Assembly (NCBI GenBank): GCA_033819885.1
Contig: JAQYUZ010000003.1
Location: 124,001 to 188,000 of the forward strand
Length of the DNA: 64,000 nt
Direction: 5' to 3'
DNA from: Microbotryomycetes sp. JL201
Lineage: Eukaryota > Basidiomycota > Microbotryomycetes
Positions 52,739-63,533 of the stretch are shown piece after piece. A model generated the notes under the pieces. It saw nothing but the letters and a program-made list of their open reading frames with translations. It did no database searches and was not told where the DNA came from. The stretch's first letter is position 1, and the number at the start of each line of letters is the position of its first letter. Made by a program: the position numbers and the translations under genes.

Positions 52739-53028
52739 CGCGTCACGTGGTTTCTAATGCGTGATGTCGTGGTCGAGCAGCCCTCTGAATTGACTTTGAT
52801 AGACTGACAATATGACGCTGGAGGAGCGAATTCTCGAGCTGATGGTGTGATGGGTACGAGTCGATCAAGAGTCAGAGCGAACACTGCCTGACCCATCAAG
52901 GTACGTTATTAAAGAGATGAGAATTTGCTTGTCTTGCTACAGTACTACATCACAACCTAGTCGAATGTCTCTAGTGCACTCGAATCATCTACCTTACCGC
53001 TTGACCTCAGACGAACCGAGTGGTCAAT

Positions 53029-56000
53029 CTATTTCTTGACCGTAAAAGCCCTGTGAGCTTCAATCATGTCTTTTTGTACGTTGGGCAAGACTGGTGCGTG
53101 GCGCAAATACTCCATCGTAAACTCGCCCTTGCCTGTTCCGCAGATACAGTGACAGATGTCGGTAAGCACAAAGCGACGAATCTCTGTGACTGCCGGGCGT
53201 ACCTTGAGTCATGCCTCGCAATTGAGATGCGTCTACAGTTACGAACAAAGAGATCAGCCACTTCCGACAAGCACCTCGCAAAAGCGGGCAGACCGACTCG
53301 GAGACGAGACTCACATCCAAACATATCGTTCAGAGCAACTTCAGCTGTCAAGCTGAACTCTTCGTCCCTCACCTCGGTGTCGGCAATCGTTCCTCGCCTC
53401 TGGTTGATTCCGCCGATAACGGTGCCTTGGAACTCGACAGGCGCGACAATATCAACCTTCATGATGGGCTCAAGCACGACAGGACGACCTTTCGGGAACG
53501 CTTCACGGAAAGCTCCTTGCGCTGCAAGGCGGAAAGCAAGTTCGGAAGAATCGACTTGGTGAGCCGCGCCGTCCTCGAGAATGAACTTGCAACCCGTGAT
53601 AGGGTGACCGGTCAAGATACCGCGCTCTAAAGCATCTTGGAAACCCTTTCAAAGATCGGCCGCCAAGTGTCAGAAGCAGATGTGGCGCGGAAACAGTATG
53701 CGTATTCTCGCAAATCCTCACCTTTTGAACAGCAGGAATATAAGAGGCAGGGATATTGCCGCCAATGACCGTGTTTTCGAACGCAGTGTCTTTACCCGTC
53801 GCTTCATCGATCTCCATTGGCTCGATGCGGCCCACGACTTTACCGTATTGTCCGGCGCCGCCGGACTGCTTCTTGTGCGTGTAGTTGAATTCTACGGGTT
53901 CCGTAATGGCCTCGCGGAAAGCAACGCGAGGTTTTCCGGTAACGCACTCGACATTGTACTCTCGCTTCATGCGCTCGACGTAAATGTCAAGGTGAAGTTC
54001 GCCCATGCCCGAAATGATGGTCTGAACGGTAAGTCAGGTCAAGTCAGTCACGAGCACTCTTCGTCGACTGATGCTGCTCACTTCTTGCGACTCGCTGTCC
54101 ACGTGCACACGGAATGTCGGATCCTCCTTCTGGAACCTGTTCAGAGCCCGAGAAAAGTTGGGAGTCTCCTGACCCTTTGGGCGGATCGCCAGCGAAATGA
54201 CGGGCTCGGGAACAAACATGCTTGTCTGAGAGCGCACTCGAGATTAGACGCATGTCAAGATGCAGGACGTGCTTGGTGTTGGCTCACCATGGAGTATCCA
54301 CCACCGCTGGGCGCGTCGCTGAACGTGTCACCACTCGAGCATTCGACACCAAACATTGCACAGATCTCTCCAGCTCCAATGCTGTCGACATCCTCCATTT
54401 CGTCGGAGTGCATGCGAACGAGACGAGGCACTTTGACTTTTTTGCCAGTTCGAACGTTTGTAATAACGCCGCCCTTCTTGAGCGTGCCCTGATAAACTCG
54501 AATGTACGTGAGTTGACCGTAGCGCCCTTCCTCAAGCTTGAAGGCCAGCGAGACGAGCGGTGCATCGGATGTTGGAGTCAAGGTTTGCGGCGGGTCGTTT
54601 GGGGCGGTGACGGACAAGGCGTGGGCAGGAGATTCTTCTGGCGTGGGCAAGTACAAGCAAACGCCATCAAGCACGCATTGCACAGACTTGTTGGCCAGAG
54701 CTGAGCCGACAAACACCGGCGAAAATTTGAGCGAAATGGTTGCGCGTCGGATCGCATCCTGGAATAGAGTAGGCGTCAGCTTGGAACAGTCACCGCCTCT
54801 CTCGGCATCGCACGCACAGCAAGTTCCTCGGGATAGATCTCGCGCTCCTCGAGCCAAGCATCGGCAATCTCGTCATCAACTTCGGCCAAAGTCTCGACGA
54901 GCTCCGCTCGCTTGACCTTTGCCGCCTCCAAGAATTCGGCAGGAATCTCATCAGTCTTGACAATCATGCTGTCGAACAATGACGAGAACAATGTGAGCTG
55001 AAAGCACGTAGTCCGCTCGTTGAGCGAAATCACCCTTTTTCGCCCTCGTTGTAAACAGCCTTCCACCTAACCAGATCAATGACACCATTGAAGTTGCTCT
55101 CTTCGCCCATTTGAATGGTGACCATGGCCGCCTTGATCCTCAACTTTTGTCGAATCTGGTTCAAGACACGTTCCGGGTTGGCGCCAGCGCTGCGAATGAC
55201 ATGCGGTCAGCAAAGTAAGCGCACTACCAAGCAGATGCGAATGGACGTGCCGGTCCATTTTATTGATAAATGACAGACGCGGGACATTATATCGGCGCAT
55301 CTGTCGGTCCACTGTGATCGTTTGAGACTGCGAGTCGTGAGAAGTGCGTGAACAAGACAAGCTCGCAGGAGCAGCCAGGGTGCGCACCTGAACGCCAGAT
55401 ACTGCGCACAGGACCAAAACAGCTCCATCCAGCACGCGAAGGGCTCGTTCGACTTCGATGGTAAAATCGACGTGGCCTGCGAAAGTGGCGTTGAGCTGAC
55501 TCCAAGCTGCGGGTCTTTTGCCTTGAGTTCGTCTCACCTGGCGTGTCGATGATGTTGATGCTGTAATTTCCTCCAGCGCTCTCCTTCGCAGGCTCCTTGA
55601 CGTTCCAGTCGGCAAAGGTTGCTGCGCTTTGAATCGTGATGCCCTTCTCGCGTTCGAGTTCCATGGAGTCCATCTTAGCTCCGACTGCATCTCGCCCTCG
55701 GACCTCGTGAATCGACGCAATTCGTCCAGTATAGAACAGGATGCGTTCCGTCAAAGTCGTTTTTCCAGAGTCGATACTGTCACGTCGAAGGAGCACCATC
55801 AAAGTGAGAAATTGGCCAGACTGGCCAAAAGCAGAGGCTCGCAAGAACGTACTGAGCGCTGATTCCGACATTTCTCAATCTTGTCAACCTCTGCTTGTCC
55901 TTTTCGGTCAATTTGTGCATCGGTGGCAAAGGTTCATGGTTGGCTTTTGTCGGTTCCGCCTCTTCATGCTGTCTCAGAGTGGTAGAGAACGCTCTCGTAA

Positions 56001-56169
56001 GAATGATTGAACTTCTACCATGGTTTTGGAGATACGCTAATCTAGGCTTGACGGCCGAAGATGCGATGCAGTTGCACAAGGGCCGGGCGACAGCTTGTGC
56101 GACCGTCCGTCGAGCCGCGCTCGACGCAGACACCGATGAAAGCCGGATTCTGAGCCTGCAGACACCCAT
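53029..56169 (-). CDS. MEF1: Mitochondrial translation elongation factor G (Mef1/GFM1)
   Basis: GTPase that drives translocation on mitochondrial ribosomes. The ATG at 56167-56169 opens an Arg/Ser/Ala-rich mitochondrial presequence ([20 protein letters not shown]). The G domain has the P-loop end [18 protein letters not shown], switch regions [19 protein letters not shown], the G3 motif IIDTPG and G4 near FINKMDR. Later parts include [87 protein letters not shown], and the C-terminal [20 protein letters not shown]. The stop is at 53029-53031. About seven introns are needed, one separating the first glycine of the P-loop from the mitochondrial leader exon. Confidence 0.95.
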
Positions 56170-56497
56170 ATTCAGCACTTTCAGCGACTGATGCGATGTC
56201 AGTGGCCCGTCGGAGCAGTTGCGTACATGATTTTCGAGCTCGCGCGTCCAAAAAGTTGAATGCTCGCCCGCAAAGATCACACGCGTGATGGTAGGTCAGT
56301 GGCAGGTGCTAAGCCAGTCCCTAAAGCTCTTGAGACGCCCTCGAGATGTCGGCAACTAGCGTCGACGTGGACAAAGGAACGCTCGACGAGACCATCGCAA
56401 CCTTTTGCTGCGGATCGTAAATTTCATGACAACAAGCTACAAAATGTGCGTGCATTGTATGCACAATTCCGCTACAATCATGATCAGAGATCTCACA
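56170..56497. other. Intergenic region between Mef1 5' end and RCC1-PHD 3' end
   Basis: About 330 bases carrying the Mef1 promoter and the 3' flank of the neighbouring gene. No open frame with coding character and no clear core-promoter element seen. Confidence 0.4.
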
Positions 56498-59262
56498 TTA
56501 CATGGTGCCGGTAACACCTTTTTCTTCGTATGCGCGTTTGACCCGCACTAGACGACATAGCTACTTTGTCAGCGTTCTGCATTCCGTGTGAGGCCTACAA
56601 CAGGACAACTTACTCTCAGGCTCAAATTCGGCAGGCAAAGGCCGCTTGAGCAGAGCGTTTTGCGAGCTGAGGTTATTGGTATTCGGCCGAGTCTGGTCGA
56701 TGACCTTCAAAGGTCCGTCGAGAATCCTGCATCTTGGGCAGAACCATTCCCCTGCACAATCTCAGCAAATGCCGGTCACAGCGCGCAGGCTCGGTGGCAT
56801 ACCCTCCGGAATTCCAATGACTTTCGGCTGCAGACAACTGCCGTGGAATGCTTCTTCACACTGCGAAGCGTGACTTTTCAGCTGGAGAAATTAGCTTCGA
56901 ACGCAGAGTCGCGACTCACCATTTCGCACTCTAGCGCTTGATCCAAGGGCTCTTCCTTGCCACAGATCCGACACGCGTCTCCTGCTGATTCGACTATCGG
57001 GTATCGTGGCAAAGCTTCCCAGGCCGCTTGCTTCGTGCGGCTTCTCACTCTACGAGGCTTCGAGTCTCGAACGGGAGCGACCACAACAGGTGGAGCACTC
57101 GAACCGAAGCTGAAACCAAAACCCGAAATGTCGAAGCCCCCGACTGGTTGAGGAGCAGTCTCAGCGATGGTAGGTGCTACATCGATGGTCTTGGCAGATG
57201 ATTTGTCCTCGCCTGAGGCCTTTTCGGCAGACGTTGGCGGCGGTCGAGCGATGAAAAAGGTTGTGTTCTGTCCGGCTGCAATGTCAAGCATAGTGATTCC
57301 GTCGAGCGAGTCTATTCTTTGTGGCTTGGTTGCCGATTTGCTCTGAAAAACCCGCTGTCAGCAGGAAGGTGCTGCATATGTGGCTCTGTCAGAACTCACC
57401 GCGCCATGGCCAAGAGCGAGCTCCCCATATGTTGCGTTCTGACCCCATGCCACCGTGAAGTCATCTTCCGTTTCACCGTATAAGGATGCAAACAGCGTGA
57501 CGCCCCCAGATGAGATCAGGTCCCATTTGAACCCCATGATGTCTTGAACAGGCTTCGGAATCATCCATGGCTGCCGTGAAGCAAGTATAAACTGTCAACA
57601 CAACATGCCCTGACAGTCGCGATAAATCTTTGACCAACCTGGCCAGAGCTGCCGTCCCCAGATAGCTTCCATCGACCACAAAGCAGAACCATGCCCTGGT
57701 TGTCGATGAACAATGTATTGGTGCTTCCGGCTGCAATCTTGGCACATCTCGTCAACAAGTTTGCACCGGCGAATGCAGGAACGAGCTGCGGGGCGAGAGC
57801 ATCCGCCTGTATGCCCGTGCCTAACCGTCCCAGACCTGTTGAAGCCGGGCATATGTCAGCGAAAAGCTCGCCAAAAAGTAAATCGAGACTGGCCTCCAAA
57901 ACCCCAGGCATAGCAGAAACCGTCCTCATCTAGGGCAACCGTGTGATGTTGCCCTGATGAGATTTGGACGACTTTCTTGTCGGCAATCGCGCCTTCGACT
58001 AGGGCGGGTACCCGTTGTTCGGAATAGTAGACTCGGCTCGCGCCAACGTGTTCTCCAGTCTACCTTGTAAAGGCATAAGCGAGACGTTGGGTCGGGGGCA
58101 TGACACGAGACGCTGACCTTGCCCGTACCCAGTACGCCCTTCTCGCCTGTGCCAGCAGAGTAAACCCTGCCAGTCTCTGTTAAAAAGATAGTGAACGCAA
58201 CGCCCGCGCTCGCCGCTATAACTTTCTCCCGCTCGAGAGGTCCGACAACTCGAGAGAAGGTGGAAATGTCTTCGCTGCTTTCATGTCCGCACTGTCCTAG
58301 ATTGTTCCATCCAGCTGTCCAAGCTTGACCTCGTTCTGTGACGAGGACTGTGTGGTGTCTCCCGACGGCCGCCGAGACAATCTTTTGCTCTTTCAATTCC
58401 GCCGGGACGTTAGAGTCTGGCAGTGAATCGAGGGGGAATGGATAAGGTGCGGCGGGCATTATCGAAGGGGCGTCGTCAGTATTGAGGTCTGGCGTGGTTA
58501 AATGACCGGGCAGTGGACCAGAGAGTTGATGATGGTCGTTCCGGCCAAAGACAAAAGCCTTTTCGACTCCGACTTGTCAGCAAACGCGATGATCGCAGAC
58601 TCGTGATTCGTGCGCTTACACGTCCTTCAACTGGAGGGTCGTGACTTGTCAGCCTCTATCGCATGTCATATCTTGGCTCGAGATCACGCACGACTCAATG
58701 CGACTGCGTGGCAACCAGAATGACTTGTGAAAACGCGCTTGAACCGAACTGTATGGAAGAGGATTGTCAGACTTTGAGTACGTGACACGTTTCATTGTCG
58801 TATGCAACAAACTGTTTGCAACGGTTCTCATGAGGTGCGCCATTGGTAGCTCGGGCCTCTCCGGCACGACAACGTTGCGGCCAGTCTTGTCCTTGCGACC
58901 GAGCGTAGCAAAGTCAGTGCTATGATTTCAGAATGAACGTCGCGTCGTGACGGCGAGACAAATAATGCTGACTGTCAGCGAGACGGAGATCTCCTTGGCT
59001 TGGCTGCCAATGAAAGACGAGACTCACCCGCCAGCGATGAGGACTGGAAGCAACAGAAAGACATCAAGATGACCGACGCAAAGCGCAGCAAGAGATTTGG
59101 CCCCGGGGCCAGGTAGTGAGTGTTAGCGTTGAGCGACACTTCAGCCAATCGAGAGCTGATCTGTACATCATGCACATGCCGAAGGGCTGCACACATGACT
59201 TCAGAACGCTGTTGCCATTACTTACGCCTTCCCCATGGCTCGGAGGCGTCATCGTCGGTCAT
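56498..59262 (-). CDS. RCC1-repeat propeller fused to a C-terminal PHD finger
   Basis: Exon 1 is 59226..59262 (MTDDDASEPWGR); a 182-base intron leads to a 16-base exon 59028..59043, then to 58919 and on (TDFATLGRKDKTGRNVVVPE). Phases match exactly at these joins. RCC1 blades are visible: VSAAVGRHHTVLVTERGQAW, GWNNLGQCGHES, KVIAASAGVAFTIFLTETGR, YSAGTGEKGVLGTGK, and a late blade, AWGQNATYGELALGHGA. The C-terminus has basic residues (SKPRRVRSRTK) and a C4HC3 PHD finger: CRICGKEEPLDQALECEMCE, then AFHGSCLQPKVIGIPEGEWF and CPRC. Splicing out a GTATGC..GCAG intron removes an apparent stop inside the finger. It ends EEKGVTGTM. A chromatin-reading role is suggested by the PHD; the RCC1 part may act as an exchange factor or protein-binding propeller. 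Confidence 0.85.
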
Positions 59263-59662
59263 TGCGAGCGTAGGCAAGGTCCGTCGCAAGTGCTGGACGG
59301 CACTTTGACATGAAAGTATTTCTATAAGCTTTCACACTGCCAGGGAATGCTGCTGTAGCTTTCATTTGGATGTTTGAAGGGTGAATGAAATTTCTCACGT
59401 GCTCAGTGTGGCACGCGCTCAGACAAAGCGAGTGTATGCACTTCTTGCTGTCCGACCAGCTCATCGCTTGACCCGCCAAGGAATTGTCGACAACAACAGA
59501 CGCCGCCTCGCATCGACGGTAGACGTGTTTCTATTTAGAGAAGGCGAGGAGCGAGCATCGTCACACCCGAGGGCGTCACACCAAGCACGCGCTCGCTTTC
59601 GATCAGGATCTGCAAACGCTCGCGCGGCAAGTCTGACGCTGTGGCAACAGACAACAAGGACG
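59263..59662. other. Divergent intergenic region
   Basis: About 400 bases between the RCC1-PHD start and the next plus-strand start. Open frames continue upstream of 59663 on the plus strand without an ATG that I would trust. No core promoter element stands out. Confidence 0.4.
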
Positions 59663-60949
59663 ATGGACAGATCATATGGTAGCGCTTCGGCGAGCATGCT
59701 CGTACAAACGCCATCGCCGGCCGCGAGGACATTGTACCCAGACCTGAAGCGACAGGTCAATCCGCCAGCCTACAACAACGCCGGTGGCGTCAAAAGCATG
59801 ACATCAACCTCGAGCGCGCTCATCAACCGGAATGTCAGATTTACAGACGCAGACGCGTCCACAACGATCAGCTCTGCGCCGCCATCGCGCGTTCAGAGCA
59901 TGTCACAACCTGCAAGCGTGTCCCCAAAAGCGAGGCTGGCAGTCAGTACTAGCCCACAGCAACATCATTCTCACAGCGGGCCACACCATCCGACGTCCAC
60001 GCCAGCAAAGAGCCTCTTTCCTGCATCAGCGGCGTCAAAGGCAGCCGCGCTTGCAAATAAGTTGCCGGCCAATGCACCGGTGCACTTTAACCTCTCACCA
60101 GTCAGAAAAGCGGCGGCCGCAGCTGCTGCAATTTCAACCGCTCCAAAAGCCGCCGAGAAACATCGGAGACCCCCGCCGATCGGCAGAGCCGAGGCAGCGA
60201 GAAGACTGAGAATAAATGCAATGATGCTCGTGGTATGGTGGCTCTCGAGCAGGACCTACACATACAAGTGCGTCAATCTTGGGGCGGGCCTCCAGCATGT
60301 TCGCTCGATTTCCCCATTAACTCCTTCTGTTCCGTCAGATTCATGGCAGGTCATCTGGTGCAGCTTGTTCCCTCTCTGGACACGCCACTGCATTTCGTCG
60401 GTGAGTTGTCTGCGGACGCATCGTTCCAAAGCTTGGGACCCTGATCAGGGTTATACCATTCCAGAAACGCTGTTGGCCCTCACTTTGTTCTACAACATTC
60501 TCGATGCCATGAAAAGTCTCAACAGGCTGTCCACTCTGGGTTCTGCCTCTATCAATCCAGTCACAAGTGTGGCGCCCCGTCCGACTGCCACTGCAAACAC
60601 CCCACACCTGCATACGCCCATCCGCTCATCACCAAAAACTCGTCCGTCACCAAGTGTCGGCTCAGCAGCCATCGGCACAGCTAGTCCACCGACCCCGCTG
60701 TTTAGGGCTTCCGCCATGGCCTCGCCAAATCCACCATCTCCCCAGACGCCCTCGTCCTTATCATCTAAGCCTGCCGCCCAGGCACTGAGAAGATCGTTTG
60801 GTCCTGGTGTGAACGGTAGTCCGACAGCGATGCTGTCCGGCTCGCCGCTATCAGCCGTCGCCGCAAATGCCGCCGATGCTGTCGACAAGGGCAGTCCAGT
60901 CAGCGCCTTCAAGGCGAGACACGCAGCAACTCCCAGTACGCTATCGTAG
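59663..60949 (+). CDS. Ser/Ala/Pro-rich protein with possible membrane helices (POM34-like?)
   Basis: The ATG at 59663 opens MDRSYGSASASMLVQTPSPA. The N-terminal 170 residues are disordered (Ser/Pro/Ala, PVHFNLSPVRKAAAAAA). A central part has hydrophobic stretches (INAMMLVVWWLSSRTYTYK and ETLLALTLFYNILDAMKSLN) and is interrupted by one or two introns, probably about 60267-60340 and 60406-60449; the phase across the first is not settled. The C-terminal 150 residues are again Ser/Pro/Ala-rich with short SP motifs. Two hydrophobic segments between disordered arms recall fungal pore-membrane protein Pom34, but that is a weak comparison. No firm function. Confidence 0.6.
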   Translation: MDRSYGSASASMLVQTPSPAARTLYPDLKRQVNPPAYNNAGGVKSMTSTSSALINRNVRFTDADASTTISSAPPSRVQSMSQPASVSPKARLAVSTSPQQHHSHSGPHHPTSTPAKSLFPASAASKAAALANKLPANAPVHFNLSPVRKAAAAAAAISTAPKAAEKHRRPPPIGRAEAARRLRINAMMLVVWWLSSRTYTYKCVNLGAGLQHVRSISPLTPSVPSDSWQVIWCSLFPLWTRHCISSVSCLRTHRSKAWDPDQGYTIPETLLALTLFYNILDAMKSLNRLSTLGSASINPVTSVAPRPTATANTPHLHTPIRSSPKTRPSPSVGSAAIGTASPPTPLFRASAMASPNPPSPQTPSSLSSKPAAQALRRSFGPGVNGSPTAMLSGSPLSAVAANAADAVDKGSPVSAFKARHAATPSTLS

Positions 60950-61302
60950 TTCAGACTTGACCCAAAGACGAGGTACTGACGGCTTTTTCAACCATGTAGC
61001 CAAATTGTCTGTCAATAGTCAGGACGCCATTGACAGAATATTTTGAGCTCTAGCGTTTCGATGGGCGAGGAATATCATTTTGCAATCAGAACACACGTGG
61101 TTGCCTCCTTGTTTGTGCTGGATGGAACACTTTATGACGCCTTTGTTGAGCAAAAACCCTTGCTTCGGGCTGCAGCGGTCCGCTTTGCCGGGGCCAAGTG
61201 CTTCAACGCCTTTGCTCTCACGTCGTCGATACATTTAGCAAGGTAAAACGAGGTCGCGTCTTCACTCGTGTTCTATTTAAGCGTTCTCTGAGGTATCATA
61301 CT
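60950..61302. other. Intergenic region upstream of the GNAT gene
   Basis: About 350 bases. A plus-strand frame rich in hydrophobic residues (61043-61246) has no recognisable domain and is not joined in phase to the GNAT gene by a good splice site, so I left it out. Confidence 0.4.
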
Positions 61303-62497
61303 ATGTACAGGTCTGCGGCAATGTCGGCGTATGGCGCGGCCATCCAGCGGTATCCTCCTTCTACGTCCGAACCACCGACCTTGCTTCCTCGATCGTATCC
61401 ACTCCCGAACAGTACAGACAAAGCCTTGACGGTCTTTCCGGTGACTAGGGCGACGGTGTCTGATGAGCTCGTCGAATACCTCCGGACCGTGTTCAACGAC
61501 GTCGTTGACGAAGGCAGGACGTACCCTCAAGTCGGAGAACAGACCTTTGAGCAGTTTGTGAGCTGAGCTTGATTCGGAGCTCTGTGACATTCAGTTCCTG
61601 TCAAGCTCGAAGAGAGCTAATTCAAACTCGTTTGGACTTTGATCAGGCGGCATATTTCTTTGGTGTGTTATGAAGCTCTCCAGAATAGATCAAAATCGCT
61701 CAAGCTAATGATCAACCTGATCATCTCTTCTTCTCTGCTTGGTCACCAGGCGCAGACTGTTTCGTCGGAGTTTTGGATGTTCAAACGCCAGAAATCACAA
61801 GCGCCACCGTGACAGGCATCGAACGAGATCCCCAACAAGTGACGCTTGAAGGCGTTCGAGCTGGTAGAGATTGGAAGGATTGCGTTTTGGGCATGTATTG
61901 TGAGCTGGCTGAGGCGGGGTCCTTGGTAACGCAGTTACTGACCGCACATTTTTCCAGACATCAAGGTAACGCGAGCGTGATGATAAGATCAAGCCTGAGG
62001 AGCTTACACTAGACATCATTGGAATTATAACAGCCAAACTATCCCGGTCGCGCATCCCACGTCAGTCCGCATGCCGCTTGCGACACAACACCCAACTGAC
62101 CTAAATTCATCCATGCCCGAGCCAGAACTGCAACGGCGGTTTCGTCGTTCCAACCGTTCACCGAGGTCTCAAAGTCGGACTGACTCTTGGACGAAGTTAT
62201 CTGTACTTTGCTCCTATTCTAGGTCAGTCAGTGTTCGCTAAACACCCGGGCATGTTTTCGGTCCGACTGATTCTACCTCAAACTGGATACCTTCTCTACA
62301 ATTTTTCAGGTTACAAAGGATCCGTTTTTAATCTAGTATTTGTCAACAATACGGCTTCACTAAAGATTTGGGACCAGCTTGGTTTCACCAGGGCTGGACT
62401 AATCCCCAAAGCCGGCTTGTTGAAAACCGTAGATGGCAAAGCGGAAGAATACGTTGACGCCGTCGTCTTTCATTATGATTTCACGGCTTCCCGATGA
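61303..62497 (+). CDS. GNAT-family N-acetyltransferase
   Basis: Exons 61303..61557, 61647..61662, 61750..61899, 61958..61965, 62034..62060, 62126..62222 and 62310..62497 keep one frame of about 246 codons. The start is MYRSAAMSAYGAAIQRY; the second Met at 61321 is an alternative. The acetyl-CoA region reads YIKPNYPGRASHNCNGGFVV, then HRGLKVGLTLGRSYLYFAPI, LGYKGSVFNLVFVNNTASLK and IWDQLGFTRAGLIPKAG. This resembles fungal Mpr1/Spt10-like acetyltransferases as I remember them; the substrate is not inferable. The exons of 16, 8 and 27 bases code for AAYFFG, YIK and PNYPGRASH; without them the conserved YIKPNYPGR motif cannot be assembled. Convergent with the Rtc3-like gene. Confidence 0.88.
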
Positions 62498-62728
62498 TTG
62501 GGACAAGCGCAAAGTACCGGCAGCAGGGATGCGGTTCGTACCCGAAAGAAGGTCATCATGTCGGACATGAGATAGATGCACTTCATTGAATTTGGCATTG
62601 GCAAAAGAACATGCAAAGTTTGTCTTCGAGTCCCGTGGTTACGATGAGCTCGGAACAGGTATCAAATTCGGGTTGAGATTTAGAAAAGACAGCTTCAAGA
62701 CCCGTCGTCGGAGGGCGATCGGTGCAGC

Positions 62729-63533
62729 TTAGCGACCACCGCCGACGGCGCCTCTGCTGGTCAAGTGTGCACCCTTGTCCTTTGCCTTTGAGTAGCCGCC
62801 GCCAAGGCCTTGCATGTCTTTGCCGGTAAACATTCGTCCCTTTTCCAAGATTTGTTGGACAATCTCGTCTTCCTTTGTCGTGCCAAAGACGGCATCCAGT
62901 TGTTGTTTCGACGGCCGAGCGAGCAAGCCTTGCGCACCTGAATGCATGTGTATGCGACGACAATTGGAAGTTTAGCGCACGAAGGAATTGCGGTATCTGT
63001 AAACACGAACCCTGGCCAGAGTGGAACACTTCAAATGAGTCGACGATCTCAACAAGAGGGATTGTCTTGTCTGTGAGCGAAGAAGAAGGATTTGCGCAGC
63101 GTCCGCAGACAATACACCAGCAAGTGACGCAATTTCGAAAAGAGCCGAAGAATGTCAGCTCGAACGCCCCGCACAGGACAGCTATAGCTCTGACTGACCC
63201 CCTCCGAGCCACTTCTTGGCGGCTGCAAGGATAGAGCAGGTTCAAACCCGACGAGTCAGTGCCGGTTTGCGCCCCACTTTGATCTACGCGGAGGCCAACA
63301 GGCGAGACGCATGCAAGACTGACCATCCTCGTCGCCAACAATGATGATGAACTCGTCGGTCGACATCGAGTCGGGCTTGTAAACGCACTATTGAGCGGGA
63401 CGCGGTCAGTGCTCCGCCGACGTGGTGCCTCGGTTCGAAACGAGCTCACCTTTGTAGTCGTAGCAGGTGGAGCGACCACTGCGAATGGGAGGAGATTTGT
63501 TAGGAGGATTGTATGTACTGCGGCGGTGTCCAT
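62729..63533 (-). CDS. Rtc3/SBDS-domain small protein
   Basis: Small protein with the N-terminal fold of the SBDS/Sdo1 ribosome-maturation factor; yeast Rtc3 is the nearest relative I recall. Recognised segments are VYKPDSMSTDEFIIIVGDED, then GGxxxIPLVEIVDSFEVFHS, GQGAQGLLARPSKQQLDAVF, GTTKEDEIVQQILEKGRMF and a Gly/Arg end with the stop at 62729-62731. At least three introns. The 5' end is uncertain: an in-frame ATG at 63531-63533 gives a hydrophobic leader (MDTAAVHTILLTNLLPFAVV) unusual for Rtc3, and an acceptor (cattcgcag) lies inside it, so the true first exon may be a short one elsewhere. Confidence 0.8.

Noticed and set aside
56820-56900. Apparent in-frame stop inside the PHD finger, suggesting a pseudogene
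   Set aside because: A 53-base GTATGC..GTGCAG intron contains the stop and its removal completes the finger, so the gene looks intact.
59070-59313. Plus-strand frames starting MTDAKRSKRFGPGA and continuing to 59313
   Set aside because: They looked like a gene start, but the minus-strand RCC1 model joins 59226-59262, 59028-59043 and 58919 in exact phase over the same stretch, which is stronger evidence.
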